12,756 nt of DNA from Candidatus Taylorbacteria bacterium RIFCSPLOWO2_01_FULL_45_15b. GTDB lineage: Bacteria; Patescibacteriota; Minisyncoccia; Phycocordibacterales; 01-FULL-45-15b. Positions 1 through 6,422 of the stretch are shown here, in pieces. The notes below the pieces were generated by a model. It made no database searches. It was not told the DNA's origin and saw only the letters and a program-made list of their open reading frames with translations. The stretch's first letter is position 1. Each line of letters begins with the position of its first letter. The translations under genes were made by a program, and so were the position numbers. The stretch covers positions 3,374-16,129 of the forward strand of contig MHRX01000028.1 of assembly GCA_001822655.1 (NCBI GenBank). Reading direction: 5' to 3'.

Positions 1-18
1 GCGGCGTCTTTGTCCTGC

Positions 19-993
19 ATGGATCTCACAAAATACAAAGAAAATTACAAGACGAGTTACCTTGCCGAAACACTGGATCGGCTTTTGAAAGAAGAGGTGG
101 AGATGAAAAATCTCGCCGCATCGGACCCTTCGATGGAAGATATGGCCAAGGAGGAACTTGCCAACATTGACGTTCAGAAGGATGCCATCTTGAAACAGAT
201 GGACGATATTTTGGCATTTGACAAAGTTGAAGAGGAGTATCCATCTGACTTGGTTCTTGAAGTGCGGGCGGGCGCCGGAGGAGAGGAAGCCGCTCTTTTT
301 GCCGAACAGCTTGCCGGCATGTATTTGAAATTTGCTGAAAGTGAAGGTTGGCAGACAAAAAAGCTTGCGGAATCGGAGAGTTCGCTTGGAGGATTTAAGG
401 AGGCTTCCTATGAAATCAGTGGTAAAGACTGTTATGCGAAACTGCGTTTTGAAACTGGTGTCCACAGGATCCAGCGTGTTCCAGCTACTGAAAAAACGGG
501 ACGCGTTCATACATCGACTGCTTCTGTCGCTATCCTACCCATACGAAAAAAGGCAAAATTCGAAATAAATCCAGCTGATGTTGATGTTGAATTTTCCCGT
601 TCCGGCGGCGCGGGAGGGCAAAATGTCAATAAAGTGGAGACGGCGGTGCGTCTTATCCACAAGCCTACAGGTATAGATGTCCGATGCACCTCGGAGCGAA
701 GTCAATTGAAAAACCGAGAAAAAGCCCTGGCAATTCTTTCGGCAAAGCTCGAACAGCGCCACGAGGAGGAGATTCATTCCACTCTGTCGAAAGAGAGAAA
801 AGATCAAATAGGCACCGCTTCTCGATCTGAAAAGATAAGAACATACAACATATTACAGGACAGAGTTACCGATCACCGAATTAAGGAATCGTGGCATAAT
901 ATTATGGGTATTCTGCGTGGCGAGATAAAGCCGGTCATAGAGGCTCTTACTTCGGCCTCAAATGAGGAAAAATCCTCTGAAATAGCCAGATAA
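19..993 (+). CDS. prfA: Peptide chain release factor 1 (RF1)
   Basis: RF1 recognises UAA and UAG in the ribosomal A site and triggers release of the finished protein. Counting from the ATG at 19 (324 residues), the codon-recognition tripeptide PAT is at 155-157 and the catalytic GGQ loop at 199-201. The C-terminal stretch with RTYN and RVTDHRI is the RF1 form, not RF2. E. coli RF1 has about 360 residues with GGQ near 233-235, so the missing ~35 residues all belong to N-terminal domain 1. The frame stays open to base 1 with a TTG at 10, so the true start may lie outside the window; I chose the first ATG. No Shine-Dalgarno is visible. rpsB follows after 55 bases. Function is very secure; only the start is uncertain. 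Confidence 0.95.
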   Translation: MDLTKYKENYKTSYLAETLDRLLKEEVEMKNLAASDPSMEDMAKEELANIDVQKDAILKQMDDILAFDKVEEEYPSDLVLEVRAGAGGEEAALFAEQLAGMYLKFAESEGWQTKKLAESESSLGGFKEASYEISGKDCYAKLRFETGVHRIQRVPATEKTGRVHTSTASVAILPIRKKAKFEINPADVDVEFSRSGGAGGQNVNKVETAVRLIHKPTGIDVRCTSERSQLKNREKALAILSAKLEQRHEEEIHSTLSKERKDQIGTASRSEKIRTYNILQDRVTDHRIKESWHNIMGILRGEIKPVIEALTSASNEEKSSEIAR

Positions 994-1012
994 AACGAGC
1001 GAATAAGCCCTC

Positions 1013-1041
1013 TTGCCCTTTGGGGTTCTATTTGATACACT
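1013..1041 (+). promoter_or_regulatory. Predicted promoter of rpsB
   Basis: TTGCCC at 1013-1018 and TACACT at 1036-1041 are separated by 17 bases in the prfA-rpsB gap. The -10 ends 7 bases before the ATG at 1049, so transcription should begin at or next to the start codon. A TTG in frame at 1013 could be taken as an earlier start, but it is the -35 itself, which argues for the ATG. Prediction only. Confidence 0.55.
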
Positions 1042-1048
1042 CGCACTT

Positions 1049-1792
1049 ATGACTGAAGCAAAGATTGCAGACAAAAAGGCAATTATTCAGAAAATGTTTG
1101 AGGCCGGCGCCCATTATGGGTATGGTCGCACTCGCCGACATCCTTCTGCTGGAAATTACATCTATGGCACCAAAAACCGGGTTGAGCTTTTTGATTTGGA
1201 AAAGACAAACGATCTCCTTGAGACCGCAAAAAATATAGTACGCACCATAACCGGTGAAGGCGGTCAGGTGCTTTTTGTTTCCGGTAAGCAAGAGGCGACT
1301 GCGCTGATTCGTCAGGAAGCCGAAAAAGTCGGTGCGCCATTCGTGGCGGGTCGCTGGATTGGAGGGACTATTACCAACTTTGGAGAGATTCGAAAAAGAA
1401 TCGAGCATATGGAAGATCTTGTGTCAAAAAGAGAAAAAGGGGAGCTTGCTAAATACACGAAGCTAGAGAGGCTTCGAATCGACAGGGAGATAGACGATTT
1501 GAGAAAAATGTTTGACGGGCTTGTTAGCATGAAGAGTCTTCCCAAAGCGCTATTTATTATTGACGTAGTAAAAGAGAAAACGGCGCATAAGGAAGCGAAA
1601 TCTAAAAATATCCCTGTCATAAGTCTATCGAGCACGGACTGCAATTTTAAAGAGATTGATTATCCCGTTCCAGCGAACGATACATCTTTTACAAGTATCG
1701 CTTTTTTTGTTAAACAAATTGCCGAGGCGTATTCAGAAGGAAAGAAATTAAAGACGACCGCACAGACATCATCATCGCCTGCGATTATTTAG
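1049..1792 (+). CDS. rpsB: 30S ribosomal protein uS2
   Basis: uS2 binds the head-body junction of the 30S subunit. The 247-residue product has the family blocks in order: GAHYGYG followed by the YIYGTKNR and FDLEKT stretch near residues 20-50, then GRWIGGTITNFGEIRKRI near 105-122, then PKALFIIDV, IPVISLSSTDC and the PVPANDTSFTSI segment toward the C-terminus. Its length matches the usual 230-260 residues. The ATG at 1049 is preferred because it begins the conserved N-terminus and a promoter-like -10 ends 7 bases upstream; the extra residues from the TTG at 1013 would be unsupported. It stands between prfA and tsf; the rpsB-tsf pairing is nearly universal in bacteria and supports co-expression. 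The gene ends in TAG. Confidence 0.96.
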   Translation: MTEAKIADKKAIIQKMFEAGAHYGYGRTRRHPSAGNYIYGTKNRVELFDLEKTNDLLETAKNIVRTITGEGGQVLFVSGKQEATALIRQEAEKVGAPFVAGRWIGGTITNFGEIRKRIEHMEDLVSKREKGELAKYTKLERLRIDREIDDLRKMFDGLVSMKSLPKALFIIDVVKEKTAHKEAKSKNIPVISLSSTDCNFKEIDYPVPANDTSFTSIAFFVKQIAEAYSEGKKLKTTAQTSSSPAII

Positions 1793-1830
1793 ATCCCGAG
1801 TCTCCTTTATTAGCTCTTATTCAATTGAAC

Positions 1831-2343
1831 ATGTCTACGATTACCACTGAACAAATCAAAGCTTTGCGCGATGCCACTGGGATATCTGTAATGCACTGCA
1901 AGAAAGCTCTTGAAGAGGCCGAGGGCGACATGGAATCGGCAATAACTATTCTGCGAAAAAAAGGGGGGGCGGCGGCTCTAAAAAAACAGGATAGAACTCT
2001 CGGCGCCGGTACTATTGCCGCATATGTGCACGCCAAAGGAAGTGTTGCGACACTGGTTGAGGTTCAGTGTGAGACGGATTTCGTTTCATCGAATAGTGAA
2101 TTTAAAGCGTTGGCGCACGATATCGCTATGCAAATAGCGGCGACAAGCCCGAAATATATAGATATTGACGAGGTTGCCGAAGAGGATAAATCCAACGGCG
2201 AGATATCGGCCGATGTTTTGCTTATGCAACCATTTATAAAAAATCCCGAGATAACCGTGAAGGAGCACATTGATACGGCGGTACACAAATTTGGCGAAAA
2301 AATTCGCGTGGCGCGCATGACACGGTATAGCGTTCTCGGGTAA
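1831..2343 (+). CDS. tsf: Elongation factor Ts, short form
   Basis: EF-Ts is the guanine nucleotide exchange factor that recycles EF-Tu. The 170-residue product has an N-terminal UBA-like domain (residues ~1-45, with TGISVMHCKKALEEAEGDME) and then the core with CETDFVSSN, equivalent to the TDFV motif that inserts into EF-Tu. The closing part, with the EHIDTAVHKFGEKI stretch, corresponds to the second dimerisation half. E. coli EF-Ts has 283 residues; this protein is reduced like the short EF-Ts of Thermus, so the C-terminal module is absent, not truncated by mutation. ATG 1831 is chosen over a TTG two codons earlier. No Shine-Dalgarno is seen; a weak TATTCA lies 7 bases upstream. It sits 38 bases after rpsB. 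Confidence 0.94.
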   Translation: MSTITTEQIKALRDATGISVMHCKKALEEAEGDMESAITILRKKGGAAALKKQDRTLGAGTIAAYVHAKGSVATLVEVQCETDFVSSNSEFKALAHDIAMQIAATSPKYIDIDEVAEEDKSNGEISADVLLMQPFIKNPEITVKEHIDTAVHKFGEKIRVARMTRYSVLG

Positions 2344-2353
2344 TCCCTTATCT

Positions 2354-2734
2354 ATGCTCACAGAGCATTACATTCTCATTATCGCTTACGTGCTTCTCAT
2401 GATTCTTATTATGAGAAAATCTGTTTTCGCGAAAATGGGGAGCGATTTGGCGGCTGATCGGTGGTTGGCAAAAGTCGATAATCGTATAATAAATTCAAGC
2501 AGGTTGGTTCATGAACGCTCGCTCAAAATCGTGGCGCAAATAACGATTCGCGGGTACGGAGCTTTGAAGTCTGGCTTGAAGAAGATTGTGCTTGATGTAA
2601 CGCACAAAATGCATGATCTTCTGACTTCGGCGCTTGTTCGCTTGAAAGGACGAGGCGCCAAAAGGAATCGCGGTTCAGTTTCGTTATATTTTGAAAACGT
2701 AAAGGCGCATAAAGAAAGTATCAGAGATTTGTAG
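2354..2734 (+). CDS. Hypothetical small membrane protein downstream of tsf
   Basis: I do not recognise this family. The 126-residue product starts with one hydrophobic helix (residues ~5-21, HYILIIAYVLLMILIM), followed by a strongly basic, probably cytoplasmic tail with many Lys, Arg and His and a predicted helical stretch around 45-100. There is no signal-peptidase site, so the helix should act as a membrane anchor. The ATG begins 10 bases after the tsf stop with no Shine-Dalgarno, so translation in the same transcript as tsf is likely. The basic tail next to ribosomal genes would suit binding of RNA or the membrane-bound ribosome, but that is a guess. It is probably real because it fills the gap to the tRNA and keeps the neighbours' strand. 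Confidence 0.65.
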   Translation: MLTEHYILIIAYVLLMILIMRKSVFAKMGSDLAADRWLAKVDNRIINSSRLVHERSLKIVAQITIRGYGALKSGLKKIVLDVTHKMHDLLTSALVRLKGRGAKRNRGSVSLYFENVKAHKESIRDL

Positions 2735-2819
2735 TTTTGCGTGCTGGTTAGTCGAGCAGGCATTGATATGCGACAAAGGAAGTACTTTTAAGCAGGATGT
2801 GGAAGACGGTTTTCTAAAA

Positions 2820-2825
2820 TATAAT
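2820..2825 (+). promoter_or_regulatory. Predicted -10 box of the tRNA-Thr gene
   Basis: A perfect TATAAT ends 8 bases before the mature tRNA 5' end at 2834. Transcription would begin 0-2 bases before G1 of the tRNA. No convincing -35 is seen at 17 bases upstream, and no TG extension is present, so the call rests on the hexamer and its position. Confidence 0.5.
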
Positions 2826-2833
2826 TTAATAAT

Positions 2834-2906
2834 GCCGCCTTAGCTCAGTTGGTAGAGCAACACTTTTGTAAAGTGAAGGTCCTCGGTTCAAGTCCGAGAG
2901 GCGGCT
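2834..2906 (+). tRNA. tRNA-Thr, anticodon UGU
   Basis: A 73-base cloverleaf can be drawn. The acceptor stem pairs GCCGCCT with AGGCGGC (7 bp). The D arm is GCTC/GAGC with loop AGTTGGTA. The anticodon arm has loop TTTGTAA with TGT at positions 34-36, reading ACA. The variable loop is AGGTC, and the T arm is CTCGG/CCGAG with loop TTCAAGT. One A-A mismatch sits at the base of the anticodon stem (27-43). The discriminator is T73. CCA is not encoded, so it must be added by the CCA-adding enzyme. The 3' end of this gene is echoed twice downstream at 3050-3062 and 3257-3269. Confidence 0.96.
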
Positions 2907-3049
2907 CATGAATGTAATGAGTGAGATGACTCAAGGACTTGAAGCTGGGAGAGGGTCGGAGAACGGGAGTTCTCCGTTTAGGAAAACAGCGAGTCTCCGA
3001 GCGTTAGAAACCGTGGGTTTCTAAAGAGGAGCTTGCGACGAGTGAAATT

Positions 3050-3100
3050 CCGAGAGGCGGCTTACGAACGAAGTCGGATAAGCCGCCTCAGCAAGCAAAC
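3050..3100 (+). repeat. 51-bp direct repeat, copy 1
   Basis: This is identical, base for base, to 3257-3307. It starts with the last 13 bases of tRNA-Thr (CCGAGAGGCGGCT), which sit inside an 11-bp perfect inverted repeat, GAGGCGGCTTA with TAAGCCGCCTC. It is followed by GCAAGCAAA paired with TTTGCTTGC across a four-base loop. The bases after the tRNA-like part resemble the tRNA's own 3' flank with mostly C/T changes. Confidence 0.9.
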
Positions 3101-3256
3101 TTCTTTGCTTGCGTTCGGACTTGAACGCCGCAGTCATGTTTCGTCAGTAGACGAAACAGACGAGGCGGTGCTCGACATATTTTTATTTATAAAAATAGAA
3201 GTCCTCTGGTAGGGCAACCCGACGTGAGCGACGGCGAGCGGAGAGGTGCGGGCAAG

Positions 3257-3307
3257 CCGAGAGGCGGCTTACGAACGAAGTCGGATAAGCCGCCTCAGCA
3301 AGCAAAC
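3257..3307 (+). repeat. 51-bp direct repeat, copy 2
   Basis: This is the second identical copy of 3050-3100. The following hairpin differs: the same GCAAGCAAA/TTTGCTTGC arms (3298-3306 and 3339-3347) now enclose a second, GC-rich stem at 3309-3338 with a four-base AATC loop and two G-T wobble positions. The copy thus looks like copy 1 with a hairpin inserted into the loop of the next hairpin. Confidence 0.9.
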
Positions 3308-3439
3308 TGCCCGCCCGGATGAATCCATTCGGACGGGCTTTGCTTGCGTTCGGGTGAGAACGAGAAAGGAAAAATGTTGGGCGGTAACGATAAATACATA
3401 AAGCCTTCGCAGGGCAACGTCACGTAAACGATTTGAAAC

Positions 3440-3479
3440 AATATACTATAATTCCGCTATAGCGGAATTAAAGTATACT
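3440..3479. repeat. 40-bp near-perfect palindrome followed by a T-run
   Basis: The central 20 bases, 3450-3469, are a perfect palindrome built on AATTCCGCTA. Extending to 3440-3479 gives 20-base arms with 18 of 20 positions matched and no spacer. GCTTTTTT follows directly, so as RNA it could end transcription coming from the tRNA side. The outer parts contain TATACT and TATAAT hexamers (3442-3447, 3447-3452, 3474-3479), so an operator or promoter role is equally possible. Confidence 0.6.
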
Positions 3480-3572
3480 GCTTTTTTCATTAAATATGAT
3501 CCGCGAGGGAAAATAAAAATAAAATGTCGTAGCTCGAAGGCGCTCAAACAAATCCTACTCGTCCGCGTCTTG

Positions 3573-3620
3573 CAAACCGAATGTCGTGAGCTCATTCGAG
3601 GGACATGTCGAGGCGGTTTG
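3573..3620. repeat. Inverted repeat CAAACCG/CGGTTTG
   Basis: Seven-base perfect arms at 3573-3579 and 3614-3620 enclose a shorter ATGTC/GACAT stem. It lies in the stretch 3480-3660, which otherwise shows no gene. The role is unknown; it could be the tail of an RNA that started upstream. Confidence 0.4.
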
Positions 3621-3662
3621 TGCCTTTATTCATTGTGTCTGGTTTGGCGCCTTTGATTCGAG

Positions 3663-3668
3663 TATACT
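3663..3668 (+). promoter_or_regulatory. Possible -10 box for a structured RNA upstream of mraY
   Basis: TATACT, the hexamer also seen upstream of ftsW, at 7600 and upstream of the recombinase gene, precedes the densely paired stretch 3675-3981. No good -35 is seen at 16-18 bases upstream. The call is weak. Confidence 0.35.
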
Positions 3669-3671
3669 AAT

Positions 3672-3981
3672 TTAACCGAGCGCAAAATTTTCGATAGTGC
3701 GCTGTGGGCCAATCCTTGCGGGACGACGCTGGTGAAAACAAGACTTTCCCTGAAGGGGAGTTCACAGAGCGACACCCATGTTTAGATTGTAGATTCTTAA
3801 AATAAAATATTCGACAGATCATAGCCGTATATTTTATTGTCTAGCAGTTAGGATTGATCACAATCGCCATCATGTTGTGGACGACAAAAAGTCCTGAAAC
3901 CCGCACCCTGTGGTGCGTTATGGGCGAGTCCCGAGCTTTCGCTGGGTTTCTGGGGTCTGACAGTGGGCATTAATTTTTTTT
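3672..3981 (+). ncRNA. Candidate structured RNA or long mraY leader, unidentified
   Basis: About 310 bases without a reading frame separate a TATACT from mraY. Visible helices: AGCGCA/TGCGCT (3679-3684, 3698-3703); AATAAAATAT/ATATTTTATT (3801-3810, 3829-3838); GATTG/CAATC near 3852; CGCACC/GGTGCG with loop CTGT (3902-3917), enclosed by GAAACC with GGTTTC near 3896-3950; and AGC/GCT with a TTTC loop. A run of eight T at 3974-3981 ends 4 bases before the mraY ATG. I looked for the conserved cores of RNase P RNA, tmRNA, 4.5S and 6S RNA on both strands and did not find them. It could be a stand-alone RNA or a cis-acting leader of the cell-wall genes. Strand is inferred from the T-run and the TATACT. 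Confidence 0.4.
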
Positions 3982-3985
3982 AACT

Positions 3986-5068
3986 ATGCTTGTACCGCTT
4001 GATATTATGAAAGTTCTTGTTCCGACCGCAATCTCCTTCGTAATCGGGATTGGTATTTCATCTATTCTCACGCCCTATCTATATGCATTTAAGATGTGGA
4101 AAAAAAAGGCGGGAAAGAAGACACTCGACGGCGCGGCCACGCCTTTTTTTGACGAGTTGCACAAGGAAAAAGAAATTGGCACGCCTAGAATGGGTGGCGT
4201 TATTATTTGGCTTTCTATTTTTTTCACCACACTCGGATTTTATATTGCAGGTTCAATTTTTGGCGGTGTTTGGACTAAGTTCGATTTTTTAAGCCGTGAT
4301 CAGACATGGATTCCGCTGTTTACGCTCGTTGTCGGCGCGCTCGTCGGCCTTGTAGACGACTATCTTGAGGTGAAAGGCGGTGGAGATCACGTGGCTGGTG
4401 GCCTGTCTCTCACAAAGAGGCTTTTTGTCGTGATGGTACTTGCGCTTTTTGGTGCACTTTGGTTTTTTTACAAGCTTGATGTGGTTGCGCTTGGATTGCC
4501 GGAGGCTTTTGGGGGTAGTATCTATTTCGGATGGCTCATCATTCCGCTTTTTGTTGCGGTAACTGTTTTTATTTATTCTGGTGGCGTTATTGATGGACTC
4601 GACGGACTTGCGGGGGGTATTTTTGGGATAATGTATGGAGCGTATGCCGTTATCGCGTTCAACCAAGATCAGATCAATCTTGCCGCGTTTTGCGCCGTGG
4701 TGGCTGGGTCTATTCTCGCGTTTTTATGGTTCAATATACCGCCTGCGCGTTATTATATGTCGGAAACAGGTTCAATGGCGCTCACGGTCACCCTTGCAGT
4801 TGTCGCTTTTATGACCGACGAACTGGGTGGAGGACACGGTCTTTTTGTTTTGCCGATTATAGCGCTTCTGCTTGTCTTGACTACCGTTTCTGTGATGCTT
4901 CAGATTGTTTCAAAAAAGTTCAGAAAAGGAAAAAAGATTTTTCTTATCGCGCCTCTGCACCACCACTTTGAAGCGACCGGTTGGCCTTCATACAAGGTAA
5001 CTATGAGATATTGGGTCATGGGGGTGGTGGTGGCGATACTCGGTATTATTATTGCTCTGCTTCCGTAG
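3986..5068 (+). CDS. mraY: Phospho-N-acetylmuramoyl-pentapeptide transferase (MraY)
   Basis: MraY moves phospho-MurNAc-pentapeptide from UDP to undecaprenyl phosphate, making lipid I in the inner membrane. The 360-residue product has about ten hydrophobic helices. Family landmarks are MGGV near residue 70, the aspartate pair D124-D125 in LVDDY, the D203/D206 motif VIDGLDGLAGG, and the MraY-specific PLHHHFE (H325-H327). These identify MraY rather than WecA or other relatives. One difference from E. coli is that the segment before DGLDG, NAVNLT there, reads SGGVI here. The length is normal (E. coli 360). The first ATG is used; a second, at 4007, would remove 7 residues ahead of the first helix. 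There is no Shine-Dalgarno. ftsW follows after 96 bases. The gene ends in TAG. Confidence 0.95.
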   Translation: MLVPLDIMKVLVPTAISFVIGIGISSILTPYLYAFKMWKKKAGKKTLDGAATPFFDELHKEKEIGTPRMGGVIIWLSIFFTTLGFYIAGSIFGGVWTKFDFLSRDQTWIPLFTLVVGALVGLVDDYLEVKGGGDHVAGGLSLTKRLFVVMVLALFGALWFFYKLDVVALGLPEAFGGSIYFGWLIIPLFVAVTVFIYSGGVIDGLDGLAGGIFGIMYGAYAVIAFNQDQINLAAFCAVVAGSILAFLWFNIPPARYYMSETGSMALTVTLAVVAFMTDELGGGHGLFVLPIIALLLVLTTVSVMLQIVSKKFRKGKKIFLIAPLHHHFEATGWPSYKVTMRYWVMGVVVAILGIIIALLP

Positions 5069-5148
5069 TCGATAGAAAAGAAAGAAACTATTTAGACAAT
5101 CGTCGCACAGGTTTTTCATATTCGAAGTCCAATCATCAGCCTCACTGG

Positions 5149-5157
5149 TGGTATACT
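5149..5157 (+). promoter_or_regulatory. Predicted extended -10 promoter of ftsW
   Basis: TGGTATACT (TGn plus TATACT) ends 7 bases before the ftsW ATG at 5165. There is no clear -35, which is usual for extended -10 promoters. The predicted start of transcription coincides with the ATG, implying a leaderless mRNA. Confidence 0.5.
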
Positions 5158-5164
5158 GTTTTCC

Positions 5165-6271
5165 ATGCGTAAAGCTTCCGTCGACCGCGTTTTCCTTACC
5201 ACAGTTCTTATTCTTGTTTTGGCCGGTTTTGGAATTTATTTTTCTGCGACGCTTGGTCTTGTTGCGAGGGAAACAGTTTCCGTCTTTTCAATCGTGTTTA
5301 ATCACATAGTGTTAGGGATGATTCTCGGTCTTTGTTCCCTCTGGTATTTTTCACGATTTCCCTACAGAAATCTTCGCAAATACGCGTTTATTATTTTTAT
5401 CGTCTCGTTTATCTTGACACTACTTGTCTTTGTGCCGGGTCTTGGACTTGAATATGGCGGAGCTAAGCGTTGGATAAATCTTGGATTTGCCACTTTTCAA
5501 CCCTCGGAATTCCTGAAGCTCGGATACATCATATATCTTGCGGCATGGCTTTCGAGCGTGCGAGACAAAGTGAAAGAGTGGAATTATGGCTTTCTCCCTT
5601 TTTTCATTCTATCCGCGTTGGTGGGTGTGGTGCTCTTGCTAGAGCCCGACACGGACAGTTACGCTCTGATTTTTCTCGCTGGAGCCGCAATGTTCCTTGT
5701 TGCCGGCGCGAGGAAGAGACACCTCTTCGCGCTATTCGGCGTCGGTGTTGTCGTTCTTGTGGGAATGGCTTTTTTAAAACCCTATATCATGCAGAGATTC
5801 ATAACGTTTCTTGACCCTTCATCTGATCCGAGAGGGGCGGGATATCAAATCCAGCAATCGCTTATTGCCATCGGATCGGGCGGCGCCACCGGCAGGGGAT
5901 TTGGCCAAAGTGTGCAAAAATTCAACTACCTTCCCGAACCAATCGGGGATTCAATTTTTGCCGTTGCCGCGGAAGAGTTTGGATTTGTTGGCAGTGTTCT
6001 ACTCGTACTTTTGTATGTAGCATTCGCTCTTCGAGGACTTCGAATAGCGGCGCGAGCACCCGATCTTTTCGGTGGACTCATAGTCCTCGGTATTGTTATA
6101 CTCATCGTTACACAGTCCTTCGTAAATATTGCGGCCATGCTCGGCATCCTACCCCTTTCGGGCTTGCCACTCATCTTTGTCAGCCATGGGGGAACAGCGC
6201 TGTTTTTTGCTCTGACCGAGGTCGGTATCGTTCTCAATGTGTCCCGCTCGATTAAAAAAATAAATGTTTGA
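5165..6271 (+). CDS. ftsW: SEDS-family peptidoglycan polymerase (FtsW/RodA)
   Basis: SEDS proteins polymerise glycan strands from lipid II in the membrane together with a class B PBP. The 368-residue product has nine to ten hydrophobic helices. It shows GGAKRWINLG followed by FQPSEFLKL (residues ~100-120), then EPDTDSYALI, then PSSDPRGAGYQIQQSLIAIGSGG, and the conserved PEPIGDSIFAVAAEE with D262, equivalent to the catalytic Asp of the family. The final loop reads VSHGGTAL where FtsW often has ISYGGSS. FtsW rather than RodA is inferred from its position between mraY and murG, as in division and cell-wall clusters; sequence alone would not decide. No Shine-Dalgarno is seen. It is the only gene here that ends in TGA. 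Confidence 0.88.
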   Translation: MRKASVDRVFLTTVLILVLAGFGIYFSATLGLVARETVSVFSIVFNHIVLGMILGLCSLWYFSRFPYRNLRKYAFIIFIVSFILTLLVFVPGLGLEYGGAKRWINLGFATFQPSEFLKLGYIIYLAAWLSSVRDKVKEWNYGFLPFFILSALVGVVLLLEPDTDSYALIFLAGAAMFLVAGARKRHLFALFGVGVVVLVGMAFLKPYIMQRFITFLDPSSDPRGAGYQIQQSLIAIGSGGATGRGFGQSVQKFNYLPEPIGDSIFAVAAEEFGFVGSVLLVLLYVAFALRGLRIAARAPDLFGGLIVLGIVILIVTQSFVNIAAMLGILPLSGLPLIFVSHGGTALFFALTEVGIVLNVSRSIKKINV

Positions 6272-6400
6272 GTGCACTTTGGGAACAACAAGGGCAATGA
6301 ATCTTTCTAAAAACAGCGAGCGAAAAGGAGTTCTAAATCTGTTTCTGGAAATCATATGAAATAATATTCGTCGTTTATGACCGCTCTCAACAATATAAAC

Positions 6401-6411
6401 TATCAGTGATA
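6401..6411. promoter_or_regulatory. Small palindrome upstream of murG
   Basis: TATCAGTGATA is a perfect 11-base odd palindrome 11 bases before the murG ATG, just after a TATAAA at 6394-6399. It could be an operator or chance. A weaker TG-A-TAACTA at 6407-6415 would put transcription at the ATG. Neither reading is strong. Confidence 0.25.
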
Positions 6412-6422
6412 ACTACTTAATT

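Larger units (their letters stand above)
2907..3440. other. Gene-free stretch after tRNA-Thr with a dense hairpin array
   Basis: No open frame with protein-like composition is present. The stretch holds at least eight inverted repeats, most of them perfect: 2957-2976 (8-bp arms, GGGA loop), 3004-3024 (9-bp arms), 3054-3089 (11-bp), 3091-3112 (9-bp, CTTC loop), 3137-3158 (9-bp, AGTA loop), 3178-3197 (8-bp, A/T only), 3261-3296 (11-bp, same as 3054-3089) and the nested hairpin 3298-3347. The arms differ in sequence from hairpin to hairpin, so structure, more than sequence, seems kept. Purine-rich linkers lie between them. The function is unknown. Confidence 0.7.

Noticed and set aside
1013..1048. 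TTG start for rpsB adding 12 residues
   Set aside because: The TTG coincides with the predicted -35, the added residues are not part of uS2, and the ATG at 1049 begins the conserved N-terminus.
3050..3307. CRISPR array or integrative element at the tRNA gene
   Set aside because: There are only two copies of the 51-bp unit with a 156-base interval and no cas genes. No integrase lies next to the tRNA, and the interval is too small for an element.
3672..3981. RNase P RNA, tmRNA, SRP RNA or 6S RNA
   Set aside because: I looked for the GGAAAGTCC and ACAGAA core of RNase P, the tRNA-like 3' end and ALAA tag of tmRNA, and the GGAAGG loop of SRP RNA on both strands. The reverse strand has GGGAAAGTC near 3748, but the rest of the RNase P core is missing.
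6297..6359. 20-codon frame between ftsW and murG (MNLSKNSERKGVLNLFLEII)
   Set aside because: Too short to support without conservation, with no ribosome-binding or promoter signal of its own.
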